Shown: positions 17,024-26,290, numbered from the stretch's first letter. The stretch is DNA of 64,000 nt from Amaricoccus solimangrovi (GCF_006385685.1 NZ_VFRP01000018.1:30754-94753); one strand, 5' to 3'. Numbers and translations are program-made. Notes: generated by a model from the letters alone, not told the origin.

Positions 17024-18412
17024 ATGTTCACCCCCGAGGCACTCGACGAGATCGACGCCCGGCTCGACGGCATCGTCGAGGACGATCCCGCGCGGGGCGT
17101 CTTCCGCGCCCGCCGCGACATGTTCACCGATCCCGAGCTCTTCGAGCTCGAGATGAAGCACATCTTCGAAGGGAACTGGATCTATCTCGCCCACGAGAGC
17201 CAGATCCCGAACCCGAACGACTATTTCACCACCCAGATGGGCCGGGTGCCGGTGGTCATCACCCGCGACAGGCAGGGCGCGCTCCACGCGCTCGTCAACG
17301 CCTGCTCGCACCGGGGCGCGATGCTCTGCCGCTTCAAGCGCGCGAACAAGGCGACCTTCACCTGCCCGTTCCACGGCTGGACCTTCTCGAACACCGGCCG
17401 GCTGCTGAAGGTGAAGGACCCGAACGGCGCGGGCTATCCCGAGCAGTTCAACTGCGAGGGCAGCCACGACCTGACGAAGGTCGCGCGCTTCGAGAGCTAC
17501 CGGGGCTTCCTCTTCGGCAGCCTCAACGCGGATGTCCCGCCGCTCGGGGAGTATCTCGGCGAGGCGCGGAAGATGATCGACATGGTGGCCGACCAGTCCG
17601 AGGACGGGCTCGAGGTGCTGCGCGGCTCCTCCACCTACGTCTACGACGGCAACTGGAAGCTCCAGGCCGAGAACGGCGCCGACGGCTATCACGTCTCGGC
17701 GGTGCACTGGAACTACGTCGCCACCACCTCGCGCCGGGGCCAGGAGGGCAAGGAGGACACGATCAAGGCGAACGACGCTTCGAAATGGGCGAAGCAGAAG
17801 GGCGGGTTCTATTCCTTCGAGAACGGGCACCTGCTGCTCTGGACCGTCTGGGCCGACCCGTCGAACCGCCCGCTCCACCCGCGTCGCGACGAGCTCGTCG
17901 AGAAGCACGGCGCGGCGAAGGCCGACTGGATGATCGGCTACCTGCGCAACCTCTGCCTCTATCCGAACCTGTTCCTGATGGACCAGTTCTCCTCGCAGCT
18001 CCGCGTGTTCCGTCCGGTCGCCGTCGACAGGACCGAGGTCACGATCTACTGCGTCGCGCCGAAGGGCGAGAGCCGGGAGGCCCGCGCCCGCCGGATCCGT
18101 CAGTACGAGGATTTCTTCAACGCCTCCGGCATGGCGACCCCGGACGATACGGAGGAATTCCGCGCGACCCAGCGCGGTTATGCCGGAGCCGCGGTCGCGA
18201 AGTGGAACGACCTGACCCGCGGCGCCACGCAGTGGATCACCGGGCCGGACGAGGACGCGAAGGCGATCGGGCTCGAGCCGATCCTCTCGGGCGCGCGGAC
18301 CGAGGACGAGGGGCTCTTCGTCATCCAGCACAAGCAGTGGCGGGAGCGGATGCGCGCGGCGGTCGCGGAGGAACGCGCCGCCGTCACTCCCGTCGCCCAT
18401 GCGGCGGAGTAA
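17024..18412 (+). CDS. benA: Benzoate 1,2-dioxygenase, large (alpha) subunit
   Basis: Rieske non-haem iron oxygenase alpha subunit of 462 residues, which inserts O2 into benzoate to give the cis-diol carboxylate. The Rieske [2Fe-2S] ligands are C94-x-H96 and C114-x2-H117, and the catalytic iron site has H223 and H228 with bridging D220 ([16 protein letters not shown]). The [17 protein letters not shown] segment and overall length are typical of BenA. The near relatives anthranilate and toluate dioxygenases share this layout; the ben assignment rests on the complete benABCD order and the benE transporter nearby. GGAGGA ribosome-binding site just before the ATG. Confidence 0.93.
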   Translation: MFTPEALDEIDARLDGIVEDDPARGVFRARRDMFTDPELFELEMKHIFEGNWIYLAHESQIPNPNDYFTTQMGRVPVVITRDRQGALHALVNACSHRGAMLCRFKRANKATFTCPFHGWTFSNTGRLLKVKDPNGAGYPEQFNCEGSHDLTKVARFESYRGFLFGSLNADVPPLGEYLGEARKMIDMVADQSEDGLEVLRGSSTYVYDGNWKLQAENGADGYHVSAVHWNYVATTSRRGQEGKEDTIKANDASKWAKQKGGFYSFENGHLLLWTVWADPSNRPLHPRRDELVEKHGAAKADWMIGYLRNLCLYPNLFLMDQFSSQLRVFRPVAVDRTEVTIYCVAPKGESREARARRIRQYEDFFNASGMATPDDTEEFRATQRGYAGAAVAKWNDLTRGATQWITGPDEDAKAIGLEPILSGARTEDEGLFVIQHKQWRERMRAAVAEERAAVTPVAHAAE

Positions 18413-18417
18413 GCGCG

Positions 18418-18942
18418 ATGAACGCGACGATCGGACTGGAACCCGCCGCCCGCCGCCTCTCCTTCGAGGCGATCCAGGCCTTCCTCTTCGCCGAGGCCCG
18501 CGCGCTCGACGACCGGGAGTTCGACCACTGGCTCACCTTCTACCATGAGGATTGCGATTTCTGGATGCCGGCCTGGGACGATTTCGACCGGCTGACCGAG
18601 GATCCGGAATCCGAGATCTCGCTCATCTACTATCCCGACAAGCAGGGCATCCGGGACCGGGTGTTCCGGATCAGGACCGACCGCTCCTCGGCGACCAGCC
18701 TGCCGGAGCCGCGCACCCAGCACCATATCGCCAATATCGAGGTGCTGAGCCAGGAGAACGGCGAGATCCGGCTCCGTTTCAACTGGCAGACGCTGAGCTA
18801 TCGCTACGCGGCGACCGACCAGCACTGGGGCACGTCCTTCTATGTGATCGACACGACGGGGGAGACCCCGCTCATCCGGTCGAAGAAGGTCGTGCTGAGG
18901 AACGACCACATCCACCACGTCATCGACGTCTACCACATCTGA
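18418..18942 (+). CDS. benB: Benzoate 1,2-dioxygenase, small (beta) subunit
   Basis: Ring-hydroxylating dioxygenase beta subunit of 174 residues that packs against BenA in the hexameric oxygenase. Characteristic stretches are AIQAFLFAEARALDDREFDHWL near the start, YHEDCDFWMPAWDDF, EISLIYYPDKQGIRDRVFRI and the C-terminal SKKVVLRNDHIHHVIDVYHI. It starts only five bases after the benA stop, so the two subunits are made in step. The beta subunit has no redox centre and mainly stabilises the complex. Confidence 0.93.
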   Translation: MNATIGLEPAARRLSFEAIQAFLFAEARALDDREFDHWLTFYHEDCDFWMPAWDDFDRLTEDPESEISLIYYPDKQGIRDRVFRIRTDRSSATSLPEPRTQHHIANIEVLSQENGEIRLRFNWQTLSYRYAATDQHWGTSFYVIDTTGETPLIRSKKVVLRNDHIHHVIDVYHI

Positions 18943-19043
18943 CGCGGCGCGTCCGGACCGGTGGGTGCTTCGCGCCCGCCGATCCCAAAGCGAACCGTGC
19001 CAGCCGCCCGGAGACAGGGCGGGCTCCCGGGAGGAACCGAACC

Positions 19044-20063
19044 ATGACCTACCAGATCGCACTCAATTTCGAGGACGGCGTGACGCGCATCATCGACTGT
19101 GACGAGGACGAACTCGTCATGGACGCCGCCTTCCGCCAGAAGATCAATATCCCGATGGACTGCCGCGACGGCGTCTGCGGCACCTGCAAATGCCATTGCG
19201 AGAAGGGCGAATACGAGCTCGGCTTCTATCTCGACGAGGCGATGACCGAGGAGGAGGCGGAGGGGCGCCACATCCTGACCTGCCAGATGACGCCGAAATC
19301 CGACTGCGTCGTCGCGGTCCCCGCCTCCTCCGCCGTCTGCAAGACCGCCGCGGAGGCGGTGAAGGGCGAGGTGATCGCCGTCGACCGGCTCTCCTCCACC
19401 GCCTTCGGCCTGCGGGTGCGGCCTGGCAAACCGATCCCGTTCCTGCCCGGCCAGTATGTCAACATCGGCGTGCCCGGCACCGACCGCCACCGCTCCTATT
19501 CCTTTTCCTCCGCGCCCGGCGCGGACGAGGCGAGCTTTCTCATCCGCGACCTGCCGGGCGGGCTCATGTCCTCCTGGCTCGGCGAGAGGGCGAAGCCTGG
19601 CGACGCGCTGGAACTGACCGGGCCGATGGGCGCCTTCTACCTCCGCCCGATCGAGCGGCCGCAGCTCTGGCTCGCCGGCGGCACCGGGCTCGCGCCGTTC
19701 CTCGCGATGCTCGAGCAGGTCGCGGCCGAGGGGACGGAGCATCCGATCCGGCTCTTCTACGCCGTGACCCGCGCGGCCGATCTCGTCGAGCTCGACCGGC
19801 TCCGGGCGCTCGCGGAGCGGATCGAGGGGCTGACGCTCGTCACCATCCTCGCCGCCGAGGACGAGACGCACGAGCGCAAGGGCTTCGTGACCGACCATCT
19901 GAACCCCGAGGATTTCAACCTCGGCGATGTCGACGTCTATCTCTGCGGTCCGCCGCCGATGGTCGAGGCGGTGCGCCATCACATGACGGCGCTCGGGGTC
20001 ACGCCGGCGAGCTTCCATTTCGAGAAGTTCAACCCGACCGAGACGCCGGCGGTGGCGGCATGA
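19044..20063 (+). CDS. benC: Benzoate 1,2-dioxygenase electron-transfer component
   Basis: Fusion reductase of 339 residues that passes electrons from NADH to BenAB. The N-terminal plant-type ferredoxin domain holds its [2Fe-2S] cysteines in MDCRDGVCGTCKCHCEKGEY and LTCQM. The FAD-binding domain has RSYSFSS, and the NAD-binding part has LAGGTGLAPFLAMLE and YLCGPPPMVEAV. Domain order ferredoxin-FAD-NAD is that of BenC/XylZ. A GGAGG-like site (GGGAGGAACC) precedes the ATG. Its last codons overlap the benD start (ATGA). Confidence 0.93.
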   Translation: MTYQIALNFEDGVTRIIDCDEDELVMDAAFRQKINIPMDCRDGVCGTCKCHCEKGEYELGFYLDEAMTEEEAEGRHILTCQMTPKSDCVVAVPASSAVCKTAAEAVKGEVIAVDRLSSTAFGLRVRPGKPIPFLPGQYVNIGVPGTDRHRSYSFSSAPGADEASFLIRDLPGGLMSSWLGERAKPGDALELTGPMGAFYLRPIERPQLWLAGGTGLAPFLAMLEQVAAEGTEHPIRLFYAVTRAADLVELDRLRALAERIEGLTLVTILAAEDETHERKGFVTDHLNPEDFNLGDVDVYLCGPPPMVEAVRHHMTALGVTPASFHFEKFNPTETPAVAA

Positions 20064-20878
20064 CCGCCCCGGCCTTCCGGACCGCCGCGGCGGCGCCGGG
20101 GCGCTTCGCGGGCAAGGCGCTGGTCGTGACCGGCGCCGCGCAGGGGATCGGCCGGCGCGTCGCGGAGCGCGCCGCCGCCGAGGGGGGCGAGGTGCTGATC
20201 GTCGACCGCTCGCCCCACCGCGACGAGGTGGTGGCGGCGATCGCGGAGGCCGGCGGCGTCGCCCATGCCTTCGACGCCGATCTCGAGACCTGGGAGGGCT
20301 GCGCCGCGGCGATGGCCCGCGCGGTCGAGCTCCGCGGCCGGATCGACGTGCTCGTCAACAATGTCGGCGGCACGATCTGGGCCCAGCCCTACGAACAGTA
20401 CGAGCCCGCGCAGATCGAGGCGGAGATCCGCCGCTCGCTCTTCCCGACGCTGTTCTGCTGCCGCGCCGCGCTCGATCACATGCTGCCGGCGGGGCGCGGG
20501 GTGATCGTCAATGTCTCCTCGATCGCGACGCGGAGCCTCCGCCGCGTGCCCTACGCGGCGGCCAAGGGCGGCGTGAACGCGCTGACCGCCTCGCTCGCCT
20601 GGGAGGTGGCCGAACGCGGCATCCGCGTCGTCGCCACCGCGCCGGGCGGCACCGAGGCGCCGGCGCGCAAGGTTCCGCGCAACCTCGCCCGCGCGCCCTC
20701 GCAAGGCACGGACGACAGCACGACCTCGGTGATCGTGAACCAGACCATCGGGTCGAGCCTGATGCGCCGCTACGGCACGCTGGACGAACAGGCGGCGCCC
20801 ATCCTCTTTCTCGCCTCCGACGAGGCGAGCTACATCACCGGCCTCACCGTGCCGGTCGGGGGCGGCGATCTCGGGTGA
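20060..20878 (+). CDS. benD: cis-1,2-dihydroxycyclohexa-3,5-diene-1-carboxylate dehydrogenase
   Basis: Short-chain dehydrogenase of 272 residues that rearomatises the benzoate cis-diol to catechol with loss of CO2, forming NADH. The cofactor loop is VTGAAQGIGRRVAERAA, NNVGGTIWAQPYEQY is the NNxG-type strand, the catalytic Ser lies in VNVSSIATRSLRRVPYAAAKGG and the Tyr-xxx-Lys is YAAAK; the C-terminus ends ITGLTVPVGGGDLG. Position directly after benC with a 4-bp overlap is the standard ben order and supports the assignment over other SDR enzymes. Confidence 0.92.
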   Translation: MTAPAFRTAAAAPGRFAGKALVVTGAAQGIGRRVAERAAAEGGEVLIVDRSPHRDEVVAAIAEAGGVAHAFDADLETWEGCAAAMARAVELRGRIDVLVNNVGGTIWAQPYEQYEPAQIEAEIRRSLFPTLFCCRAALDHMLPAGRGVIVNVSSIATRSLRRVPYAAAKGGVNALTASLAWEVAERGIRVVATAPGGTEAPARKVPRNLARAPSQGTDDSTTSVIVNQTIGSSLMRRYGTLDEQAAPILFLASDEASYITGLTVPVGGGDLG

Positions 20879-20890
20879 GGCGCGCGCGGG

Positions 20891-21787
20891 TCAGCCCTTC
20901 CGGGCGAGCCCGCGGGCGACCTCCTGGGCGAGGGTGGCGAACTTGTGGACATGCACGCCCTGCTCGTCGACGCGCGTGTTGATCGAGACGGCGGTGGTGC
21001 CGAGCGGCGGCTCGATCCGGTGGAAGCGGATGCCGTTGCGCGGCGCGGAACCCACGGATTCCGGCACGACGCAGACGCCCTCTCCGATCGCGACGAGCGA
21101 GAGCGCCGTCTGCAGGTCCATCGTGAAGACCCGGTTCGGCACCTCCATCCCGAGCGACCGGCACTGTTCGAGCACGAAATCGGCGTAGGAGGGGCGCGGG
21201 AATTCCGGGTAGAGGATGAAGTTCTCCGCTCCGAGATCGCGCAGGTCGACCGGACCCTCGCGGGTGTCGAGCGTGTCGGGCACGGCGACGATGAGCTGCT
21301 CGTCGCAGAGCTTGCGCGTCACGAATTCCGGATCCGACAGCGTCGGCCGCGCGAAGGCGACGTCGATCTCGCGCCGGATCAGCGCGCGGTAGAGGCTCGC
21401 GTTGTTCATCGGCATGAGGCTGAGGTTCACACCCGGATAGGCGGCCCGGAACGCCTTGATGATGTTGGGCAGGATCCCGTAGGAGGAGGAGCCCACGAAG
21501 CCGATCCGGAGCCGCCCCTCCGCGCCCTGGCCGAGCCGGCGGATCTCGAGCTTCATGTCCTCGATGCCGCGCATCAGTTCGCGCCCGCGCTCCTGGAGCC
21601 GGGCGCCCGCCTGGGTGAGGGTGATCGCATTGCGGCCGCGGTTGAACAGGATCGCGCCGAGTTCCTGCTCGAACTGCTGGATCTGGCGGCTGAGCGGCGG
21701 CTGCGCCATGCCGAGCCGCTCAGCCGCCCGGCCGAAATGAAGCTCCTCGGCGACCGCGAGGAAATAGTCGAGGCGACGGAGGTTCAT
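20891..21787 (-). CDS. LysR-family regulator
   Basis: Protein of 298 residues: N-terminal winged helix (MNLRRLDYFLAVAEELHFGRAAERLGMAQPP, residues 1-60) and a C-terminal effector-binding domain with ENFILYPEFPRPSYADFVLEQC, close to the wording of CatM/BenM-type aromatic-acid regulators. It lies convergent to benABCD and divergent from the second LysR gene at 22104. Its ligand is probably benzoate, muconate or a related aromatic acid; which of the two LysR proteins drives the ben operon cannot be told from sequence. Confidence 0.85.
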   Translation of the reverse strand: MNLRRLDYFLAVAEELHFGRAAERLGMAQPPLSRQIQQFEQELGAILFNRGRNAITLTQAGARLQERGRELMRGIEDMKLEIRRLGQGAEGRLRIGFVGSSSYGILPNIIKAFRAAYPGVNLSLMPMNNASLYRALIRREIDVAFARPTLSDPEFVTRKLCDEQLIVAVPDTLDTREGPVDLRDLGAENFILYPEFPRPSYADFVLEQCRSLGMEVPNRVFTMDLQTALSLVAIGEGVCVVPESVGSAPRNGIRFHRIEPPLGTTAVSINTRVDEQGVHVHKFATLAQEVARGLARKG

Positions 21788-22103
21788 CGTGGGCTCACCC
21801 CGCGTCCGCTTCGTGGCCGCGCTGTCCCGCGCCGTTCTTCTCAGCGCCGCCGAGAAATGTGTCGGGCGCGAAGGCGCGGGTCTCGCGGCGCGCGCAGCTT
21901 CCGCGATCCTCGCCGCGTGCGGAGCGGCGCGTCTCGAGCGGGCGTTCGGTCGTGTCGGACATGATTTCCTCCCCGGACCCGTCCATGCGATACCTTCGGT
22001 ATCCGCCTGGCAGGCTTCTCTGCTTGCTTGTCTCCGGTATACTTGCCTCGCGCCCCGCTTCCCAATACCGTCTCGGTGCCCACGATACCCGGGAGGTATG
22101 GCG
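21788..22103. promoter_or_regulatory. Divergent LysR promoter region with repeated GGTAT/ATACC half-sites
   Basis: 316 bases between two head-to-head LysR genes. The right half carries the palindrome GATAC-CTTCG-GTATC (21989-22003) and further half-sites GGTAT (22036-22040), ATACC (22065-22069) and GATACC...GGTAT around the LysR start (22084-22099). CatM/BenM-type proteins are known to bind ATAC-N7-GTAT sites, so these half-sites are plausible autoregulatory boxes, though the spacing differs. No gene is visible in the left half. Confidence 0.5.
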
Positions 22104-23006
22104 ATGGAGCTGCGGCAGCTCCGTTACTTCGTGGCCGTCGCGCGGGAGCGGAACTTCACCCGCGCCGCGGAGCGGCTCCACATCGCCCAGCCGCCGCTCA
22201 GCCGGCAGATCCAGGCGCTCGAACGGGAGATCGGCGTGCGGCTGATCGAGCGCGGCGCGCGGCCCGTGCGCCTGACCGAACCGGGCCGGCTCTTCTACGA
22301 CCAGGCGGTGCAGGCGCTCGAACACGTCGAGGAAATGACCGAGATGACCCGGCGGCTGGCCGAGACGGCGCGGACCCGGCTCGGGATCGGCTTCGTTTCC
22401 TCGACGCTCTACGGCCATCTGCCCGAGGTGATCCGCCGCTACCGCGCCGCCCGGCCGGAGGTCGAGATCGCGGTCCACGAAATGACCTCGCTCGAACAGA
22501 TCGTGGCGCTGAAGGAGGGGCGTATCGACGTCGGCTTCGGCCGCATCCCGCATGGCGATCCCCAGGTGGCGCGGGTGCTGATGCGCAACGAACCGCTGCG
22601 CGCGGCGCTGGCATCGAGCCTCGGTCTGGGGGAGGGACCGTTCCGCCTCACCGCGCTCGCCGGTCTCCCGATCATCCTCTATCCGAAGGCGCCCCGGCCG
22701 AGCTACGCCGATCAGGTGCTGGCGCTCCTGCGCGCGCGCGGCCTGCGGCCGCCGGTTGTCCACGAGGTGAAGGAACTGCAGACCGCCCTCGGCCTCGTCG
22801 CCTCGGAGACGGGCTTCGCGATCGTGCCCGCCTCGGTCGAGCGGCTGCGGCGCGACAACGTGACCTACGCCGCGCTCGACGAGCCGGAGGCGATCTCGCC
22901 CGTCATCATGAGCACGCGCAGGGACGATCCGTCGCCGGAACTGGCGCTGATCCTGAGGCTCATCAAGCGGATGTACCGCGACCGGGGCATCCCGTTCGGC
23001 GTGTGA
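22104..23006 (+). CDS. LysR-family regulator, CatM/BenM-like
   Basis: Protein of 300 residues with the winged-helix segment MELRQLRYFVAVARERNFTRAAERLHIAQPPLSR (1-34) shared by CatM/BenM/CatR. The effector domain contains IGFVSSTLYGHLPEVIRRYR and PIILYPKAPRPSYADQVLALL, matching muconate/benzoate-sensing relatives, where the SST loop contacts the ligand. The start is the ATG at 22104, seven bases after GGGAGG; the earlier ATG at 22098 is too close to that site. It most likely activates the catB-ben operon and the dioxygenase gene in response to muconate and/or benzoate. Confidence 0.88.
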   Translation: MELRQLRYFVAVARERNFTRAAERLHIAQPPLSRQIQALEREIGVRLIERGARPVRLTEPGRLFYDQAVQALEHVEEMTEMTRRLAETARTRLGIGFVSSTLYGHLPEVIRRYRAARPEVEIAVHEMTSLEQIVALKEGRIDVGFGRIPHGDPQVARVLMRNEPLRAALASSLGLGEGPFRLTALAGLPIILYPKAPRPSYADQVLALLRARGLRPPVVHEVKELQTALGLVASETGFAIVPASVERLRRDNVTYAALDEPEAISPVIMSTRRDDPSPELALILRLIKRMYRDRGIPFGV

Positions 23007-23015
23007 GCGTCGCGC

Positions 23016-24209
23016 TCAGGGGCGGAGCCGCCGGACCGCGCGGGTGACGAGGACGGCGCCGATCCCGACCACGACGCCCCAGAAGGCCGCGTTGATCCCG
23101 TGGATCGTCACCCCCGTCACCGTGACGATGAAGGTGACGAGCCCCGCCTGCGCGTCCTCGGGCCGCGCCAGCATGTCGCCCATGCTCCGCAGGATCGCCC
23201 CGAGCAGGGCGAGGCCCGCGAGCATCGCGATGATCTCGACCGGCAGCAGCGCGAGCAGCCCCGCGATCGAGCCCGCGAAGATCCCGCCGAGGCAGAAGAA
23301 CACCCCCGCCGCGACCCCGGCGAGCCAGCGCCGGCCGGGATCGGGATGCGCCTCGGGGCCGGCGCAGAGCGCCAGGGTGATCGCCGCGAGCGCGGTGGTG
23401 ATGCCGCCGAGGAAGGCGGCCGCGACCGAGGCGAGCGCGGTGACGACGATGATCGGCCGCGCGGCGACCTCGTAGCCGCTCGCGCGCAGGATCGTCAGCC
23501 CCGGCAGGAACTGCCCGGTCAGCGTCGTGAGCACGAGCGGCAGCGCGAGGCTGAGCGTCGCGCCCAGGCTGAGGCTCGGCCAGGTCAGCCGGGGCGTCGC
23601 GAGGGCGAGGCCCGCGGAATCGGGCGCGACGCCGTAGACCTGCCAGGAGAGCGCGAGGCCGAGCGCCAGCAGCGCCAGCATCGTGTAGCGCGGAATCGCG
23701 GCGGAGAGCGCGAAATAGGCGGCGAGAAGCCCCGCCATGACCCAGGGCGCGGCGGCGATCCCTTCCATCGCGTGGACGCCGAAACCGAAGAGGATCCCGG
23801 CCATCATCCCGTCCGCGACCGCGCGCGGGATCGCCGCGACGATCCGGTCGAAGAGCCCGGTCACCCCGAGCGCGAGGATCACCAGCGCGGCCGTCACGAA
23901 GGCGCCCACGACCTCGGCGAAAGGCAGTCCGGAGCCGAGCGAGATCAGGAGCACGGTTCCCGGCGCGGACCAGGCGGTGGCGACCGGCGCCCGCGTCCAG
24001 GCGCTGAGCACGATCGAGGAGATCCCGGCCGCGACCGAGATGGCGAAGACCCAGGACGAGAACTCCGCCGGGCTCGCCCCCATCGCATGGGCGGCCTGGA
24101 GATAGATGAGAAGCGGCCCGGCGTAGGAGACCAGCACGACGAGGAATCCCGCCGTGACGATCCCCGCCCAGTGCCCGCGCGCGGATCCGATCGTGTTCGA
24201 GACGGCCAT
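23016..24209 (-). CDS. benE: Benzoate/H+ symporter, BenE family
   Basis: Inner-membrane transporter of 397 residues with about twelve hydrophobic segments (for example GIVTAGFLVVLVSYAGPLLI, VVGAFVTAALVILALGV, FWGVVVGIGAVLV). BenE-family signatures include the N-terminal SAPGTVLLISLGSGL and the ARPIIVVTALASVAAAFLGG and GGIFAGSIAGLLALLPVEII regions. It should import benzoate by proton symport. It is the last gene of the minus-strand operon, 16 bp after the beta-keto acid cleavage enzyme. The ATG at 24209 follows GAGAGGAGG closely; an in-frame extension to 24395 overlaps the upstream gene and is rejected. Confidence 0.9.
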   Translation of the reverse strand: MAVSNTIGSARGHWAGIVTAGFLVVLVSYAGPLLIYLQAAHAMGASPAEFSSWVFAISVAAGISSIVLSAWTRAPVATAWSAPGTVLLISLGSGLPFAEVVGAFVTAALVILALGVTGLFDRIVAAIPRAVADGMMAGILFGFGVHAMEGIAAAPWVMAGLLAAYFALSAAIPRYTMLALLALGLALSWQVYGVAPDSAGLALATPRLTWPSLSLGATLSLALPLVLTTLTGQFLPGLTILRASGYEVAARPIIVVTALASVAAAFLGGITTALAAITLALCAGPEAHPDPGRRWLAGVAAGVFFCLGGIFAGSIAGLLALLPVEIIAMLAGLALLGAILRSMGDMLARPEDAQAGLVTFIVTVTGVTIHGINAAFWGVVVGIGAVLVTRAVRRLRP

Positions 24210-24225
24210 CCTCCTCTCCCGAATC

Positions 24226-25062
24226 TCAGGCCACCGCCGGCACGAGGCCGAGAATCTCCCGCGCCTCGCGCCAGGTGGCGACCGGGCGCCCGTGTTTCTC
24301 GCAGAGCCCGACCACGCGTCTGACCAGCGCGGCGTTCGAGGGGGCGAGGCGGTCGCGGTCGAGCCGGACGTTGTCCTCGAGCCCGGTCCGCGCATGGCCG
24401 CCCCCCGCGACGCACCATTCGTTCAGCGTGAACTGGTGCGCCCCGATCCCGGCCGCGCACCATTCCGAATCCGGCGCGAGCCGCTCCATCGTCCGGACAT
24501 AATAGTCGAAGACGTCGCGATCGACGGGCATCGCGTTCCTCACACCCATCACGAACTGGACATAAAGCGGCCCCCGGAGACGCCCGTCGCGCCGCATCGC
24601 CACCGCCTGGTGGATGTGGCTCAGATCGAAGGCCTCGATCTCCGGCTTCACGCCGCGGGTCCGCATCTCCGCCGCGAGCCAGTCGACGAGATCGGGCGGG
24701 TTCTCGTAGACCCGCGCGGGGAAGTTGTTCGACCCGACGGCGAGGCTCGCCATGTCGGGGGCGAGGGCCAGCATCGCGCCCCGGCTCCGCCCCGCGCCGG
24801 AGCGTCCGCCGGTGGAGAACTGGATGATCATGCCGGGGCAGTGCTTCTCGATCCCTTCCCTCAGCCGCGCGAATTTCTCCGGATCGGAGCTCGGCGTCTC
24901 GTCGTCGTTCCGGACATGGGCGTGGACGATGGTCGCGCCCGCCTCGAAGGCCTCCTGGGTGCTCTCGATCTGTTCGGAGACGGTGATCGGCACCGCGGGA
25001 TTGTTCGCCTTCACCGGCAGCGAGCCCGTGATCGCGACGCAGATGACGCAGGGTTTCGTCAT
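24226..25062 (-). CDS. Beta-keto acid cleavage enzyme (BKACE, DUF849)
   Basis: TIM-barrel Zn enzyme of 278 residues in the 3-keto-5-aminohexanoate cleavage family. These enzymes react a beta-keto acid with acetyl-CoA to give acetoacetate and a new CoA thioester. Metal-site motifs are present: HAHVR (two Zn histidines, about residues 47-49), the glycine-rich STGGRSGAGR loop, EIEAFDLSHI, and VAGGGHARTGLEDNV near the end. It overlaps the preceding hydrolase gene by 4 bp (ATGA) and lies within the benzoate island. Family members have been reported to accept 3-oxoadipate; here that would give succinyl-CoA and acetoacetate, replacing PcaIJ and PcaF. This substrate is inferred from position. Confidence 0.85.
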   Translation of the reverse strand: MTKPCVICVAITGSLPVKANNPAVPITVSEQIESTQEAFEAGATIVHAHVRNDDETPSSDPEKFARLREGIEKHCPGMIIQFSTGGRSGAGRSRGAMLALAPDMASLAVGSNNFPARVYENPPDLVDWLAAEMRTRGVKPEIEAFDLSHIHQAVAMRRDGRLRGPLYVQFVMGVRNAMPVDRDVFDYYVRTMERLAPDSEWCAAGIGAHQFTLNEWCVAGGGHARTGLEDNVRLDRDRLAPSNAALVRRVVGLCEKHGRPVATWREAREILGLVPAVA

Positions 25063-25919
25063 TTCAGCGCCTCCGCCGGCACGCGCATCCGGGTGAGCGC
25101 GTCGAGGAAGAAGGGCCGGAAGCCTTCCGGATGCTCGCTCATCGGGAAATGCCCGAGTTCCTCCATCACCGCGAGCGTCGCGCCCGGGATGGCCGCGGCG
25201 GTCCGCCGCGCATCCTCGGGCGTACAGGTCAGATCATAGGCGCCGACGAGGATGTGGACCGGCGCGCGCGCCGTGTCGATCCGGCCGAGCCGCCCGATCA
25301 GGCTGTCGTCGCGGGTGTAGAAGGAGAGATCGCCCCGGAAGACGCCGGGACCGGAGGCCATGAACATCCAGAGCGTGTTCCACCGCTCGGCCTTCGGCGC
25401 GTAGGGCGAGATATTGGCCGAGACCAGCGCCGCGCCCATCTCGCCGCCATGGGCGTCGGGGCGGTGGAACCAGTCGATGTCGTACCAGGCCGGCTGGAAG
25501 TCCGAGGCCTCGATCGCGATGAAGCCCGAGAAGACCTCCGGGCGGAGCGCGGCGAGCTGCAGCGCGATGCGCCCGCCCATCGAGCAGCCGGCGAGGATCG
25601 GCCGGTCGAGCCCGAGCGCCTCGACCACGGCGAGCACGGTCGCGACATAGGCCTCGGTCGTCAGCAGGTATTCCTCGGTCTCGAACCCCTCGGGCGGCAG
25701 CGACTTGCCATGCCAGGGCATGTCGAAGGCGATCAGCCGGTGGTCCTTCGTCACCTCGGCGTCGTTCATCAGGTGCCGCCACTGCCGCGTGTCGGCCCCG
25801 GCGGTGTGCAGGCAGAGGACGGGGCGCCCCGCGCCTGCCTCCTCGAAATAGATCCGGCGCGGCGCGCCCTCGACCTCTACGGTGACGTAGCGGCCGGTGA
25901 TCGGTTCGATGGCGCTCAT
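25059..25919 (-). CDS. Alpha/beta hydrolase, possible 3-oxoadipate enol-lactonase
   Basis: Protein of 286 residues with the classic alpha/beta-hydrolase parts: VLCLHTAGADTRQW oxyanion strand, nucleophile elbow AGCSMGGRIALQ, acid strand HILVGAYDLTCTPED and catalytic His in EELGHFPMSEHPEGF. The fold is shared by enol-lactonases (PcaD/CatD), C-C bond hydrolases and esterases. It overlaps both neighbours by ATGA junctions within an operon containing the BKACE and BenE genes, so hydrolysis of the enol-lactone to 3-oxoadipate is the natural guess. A direct role on muconolactone or a CoA ester cannot be excluded. Confidence 0.78.
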   Translation of the reverse strand: MSAIEPITGRYVTVEVEGAPRRIYFEEAGAGRPVLCLHTAGADTRQWRHLMNDAEVTKDHRLIAFDMPWHGKSLPPEGFETEEYLLTTEAYVATVLAVVEALGLDRPILAGCSMGGRIALQLAALRPEVFSGFIAIEASDFQPAWYDIDWFHRPDAHGGEMGAALVSANISPYAPKAERWNTLWMFMASGPGVFRGDLSFYTRDDSLIGRLGRIDTARAPVHILVGAYDLTCTPEDARRTAAAIPGATLAVMEELGHFPMSEHPEGFRPFFLDALTRMRVPAEALK

Positions 25920-26290
25920 GCGAAAGCCTCCTCGCGCGGCAGGGCCAGGAATTCCTTGAAGAAGCGCAGGTTCTTCACGAGCGCGAGGATGTCGCCCTCG
26001 ATCGTCGCCCGGCCGATGGTGACGAGCCCGAAGACGTCGTGGAAGCCGGGGCGGGGCCGGGGCTTCCAGAACTCCGCCAGCGCCTCGGCGTCGGTCTTGA
26101 TCGCGAAACGCCAGGGCGTCTTGCGGCTCGGCCCGGGCAGGATCTCGGCCAGCCGGCCCTTCTCGAAGACGAGGTAGTATTCCGCCTCGCCAACCTTCAG
26201 GAGCACCGTCTCGGAGACGAGCCGGCCGAGACGGAGAAGATGCGGTGTGGCGTCGAGCCGCGATTGCATTCGCCGCAGAAGTGGCAGCAT
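25916..26290 (-). CDS. Small SCP2-like sterol-carrier-domain protein
   Basis: Protein of 124 residues. The segment VLLKVGEAEYYLVFEKGRLAEIL, followed by TPWRFAIKTDAEALAEFWKPRPRPGFHDVFGLV and ATIEGDILALVKNLRFFKEFLAL, has the strand pattern and IEGD motif of SCP2-type lipid-carrier domains. It is first in the operon with the hydrolase, BKACE and benE. The start is the ATG at 26290 after GGGGGA; the frame is open to 26665 but the extension overlaps the operator region and the catA start. Its job in benzoate breakdown is unknown; binding a hydrophobic acid or CoA ester is possible. Confidence 0.7.
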   Translation of the reverse strand: MLPLLRRMQSRLDATPHLLRLGRLVSETVLLKVGEAEYYLVFEKGRLAEILPGPSRKTPWRFAIKTDAEALAEFWKPRPRPGFHDVFGLVTIGRATIEGDILALVKNLRFFKEFLALPREEAFA

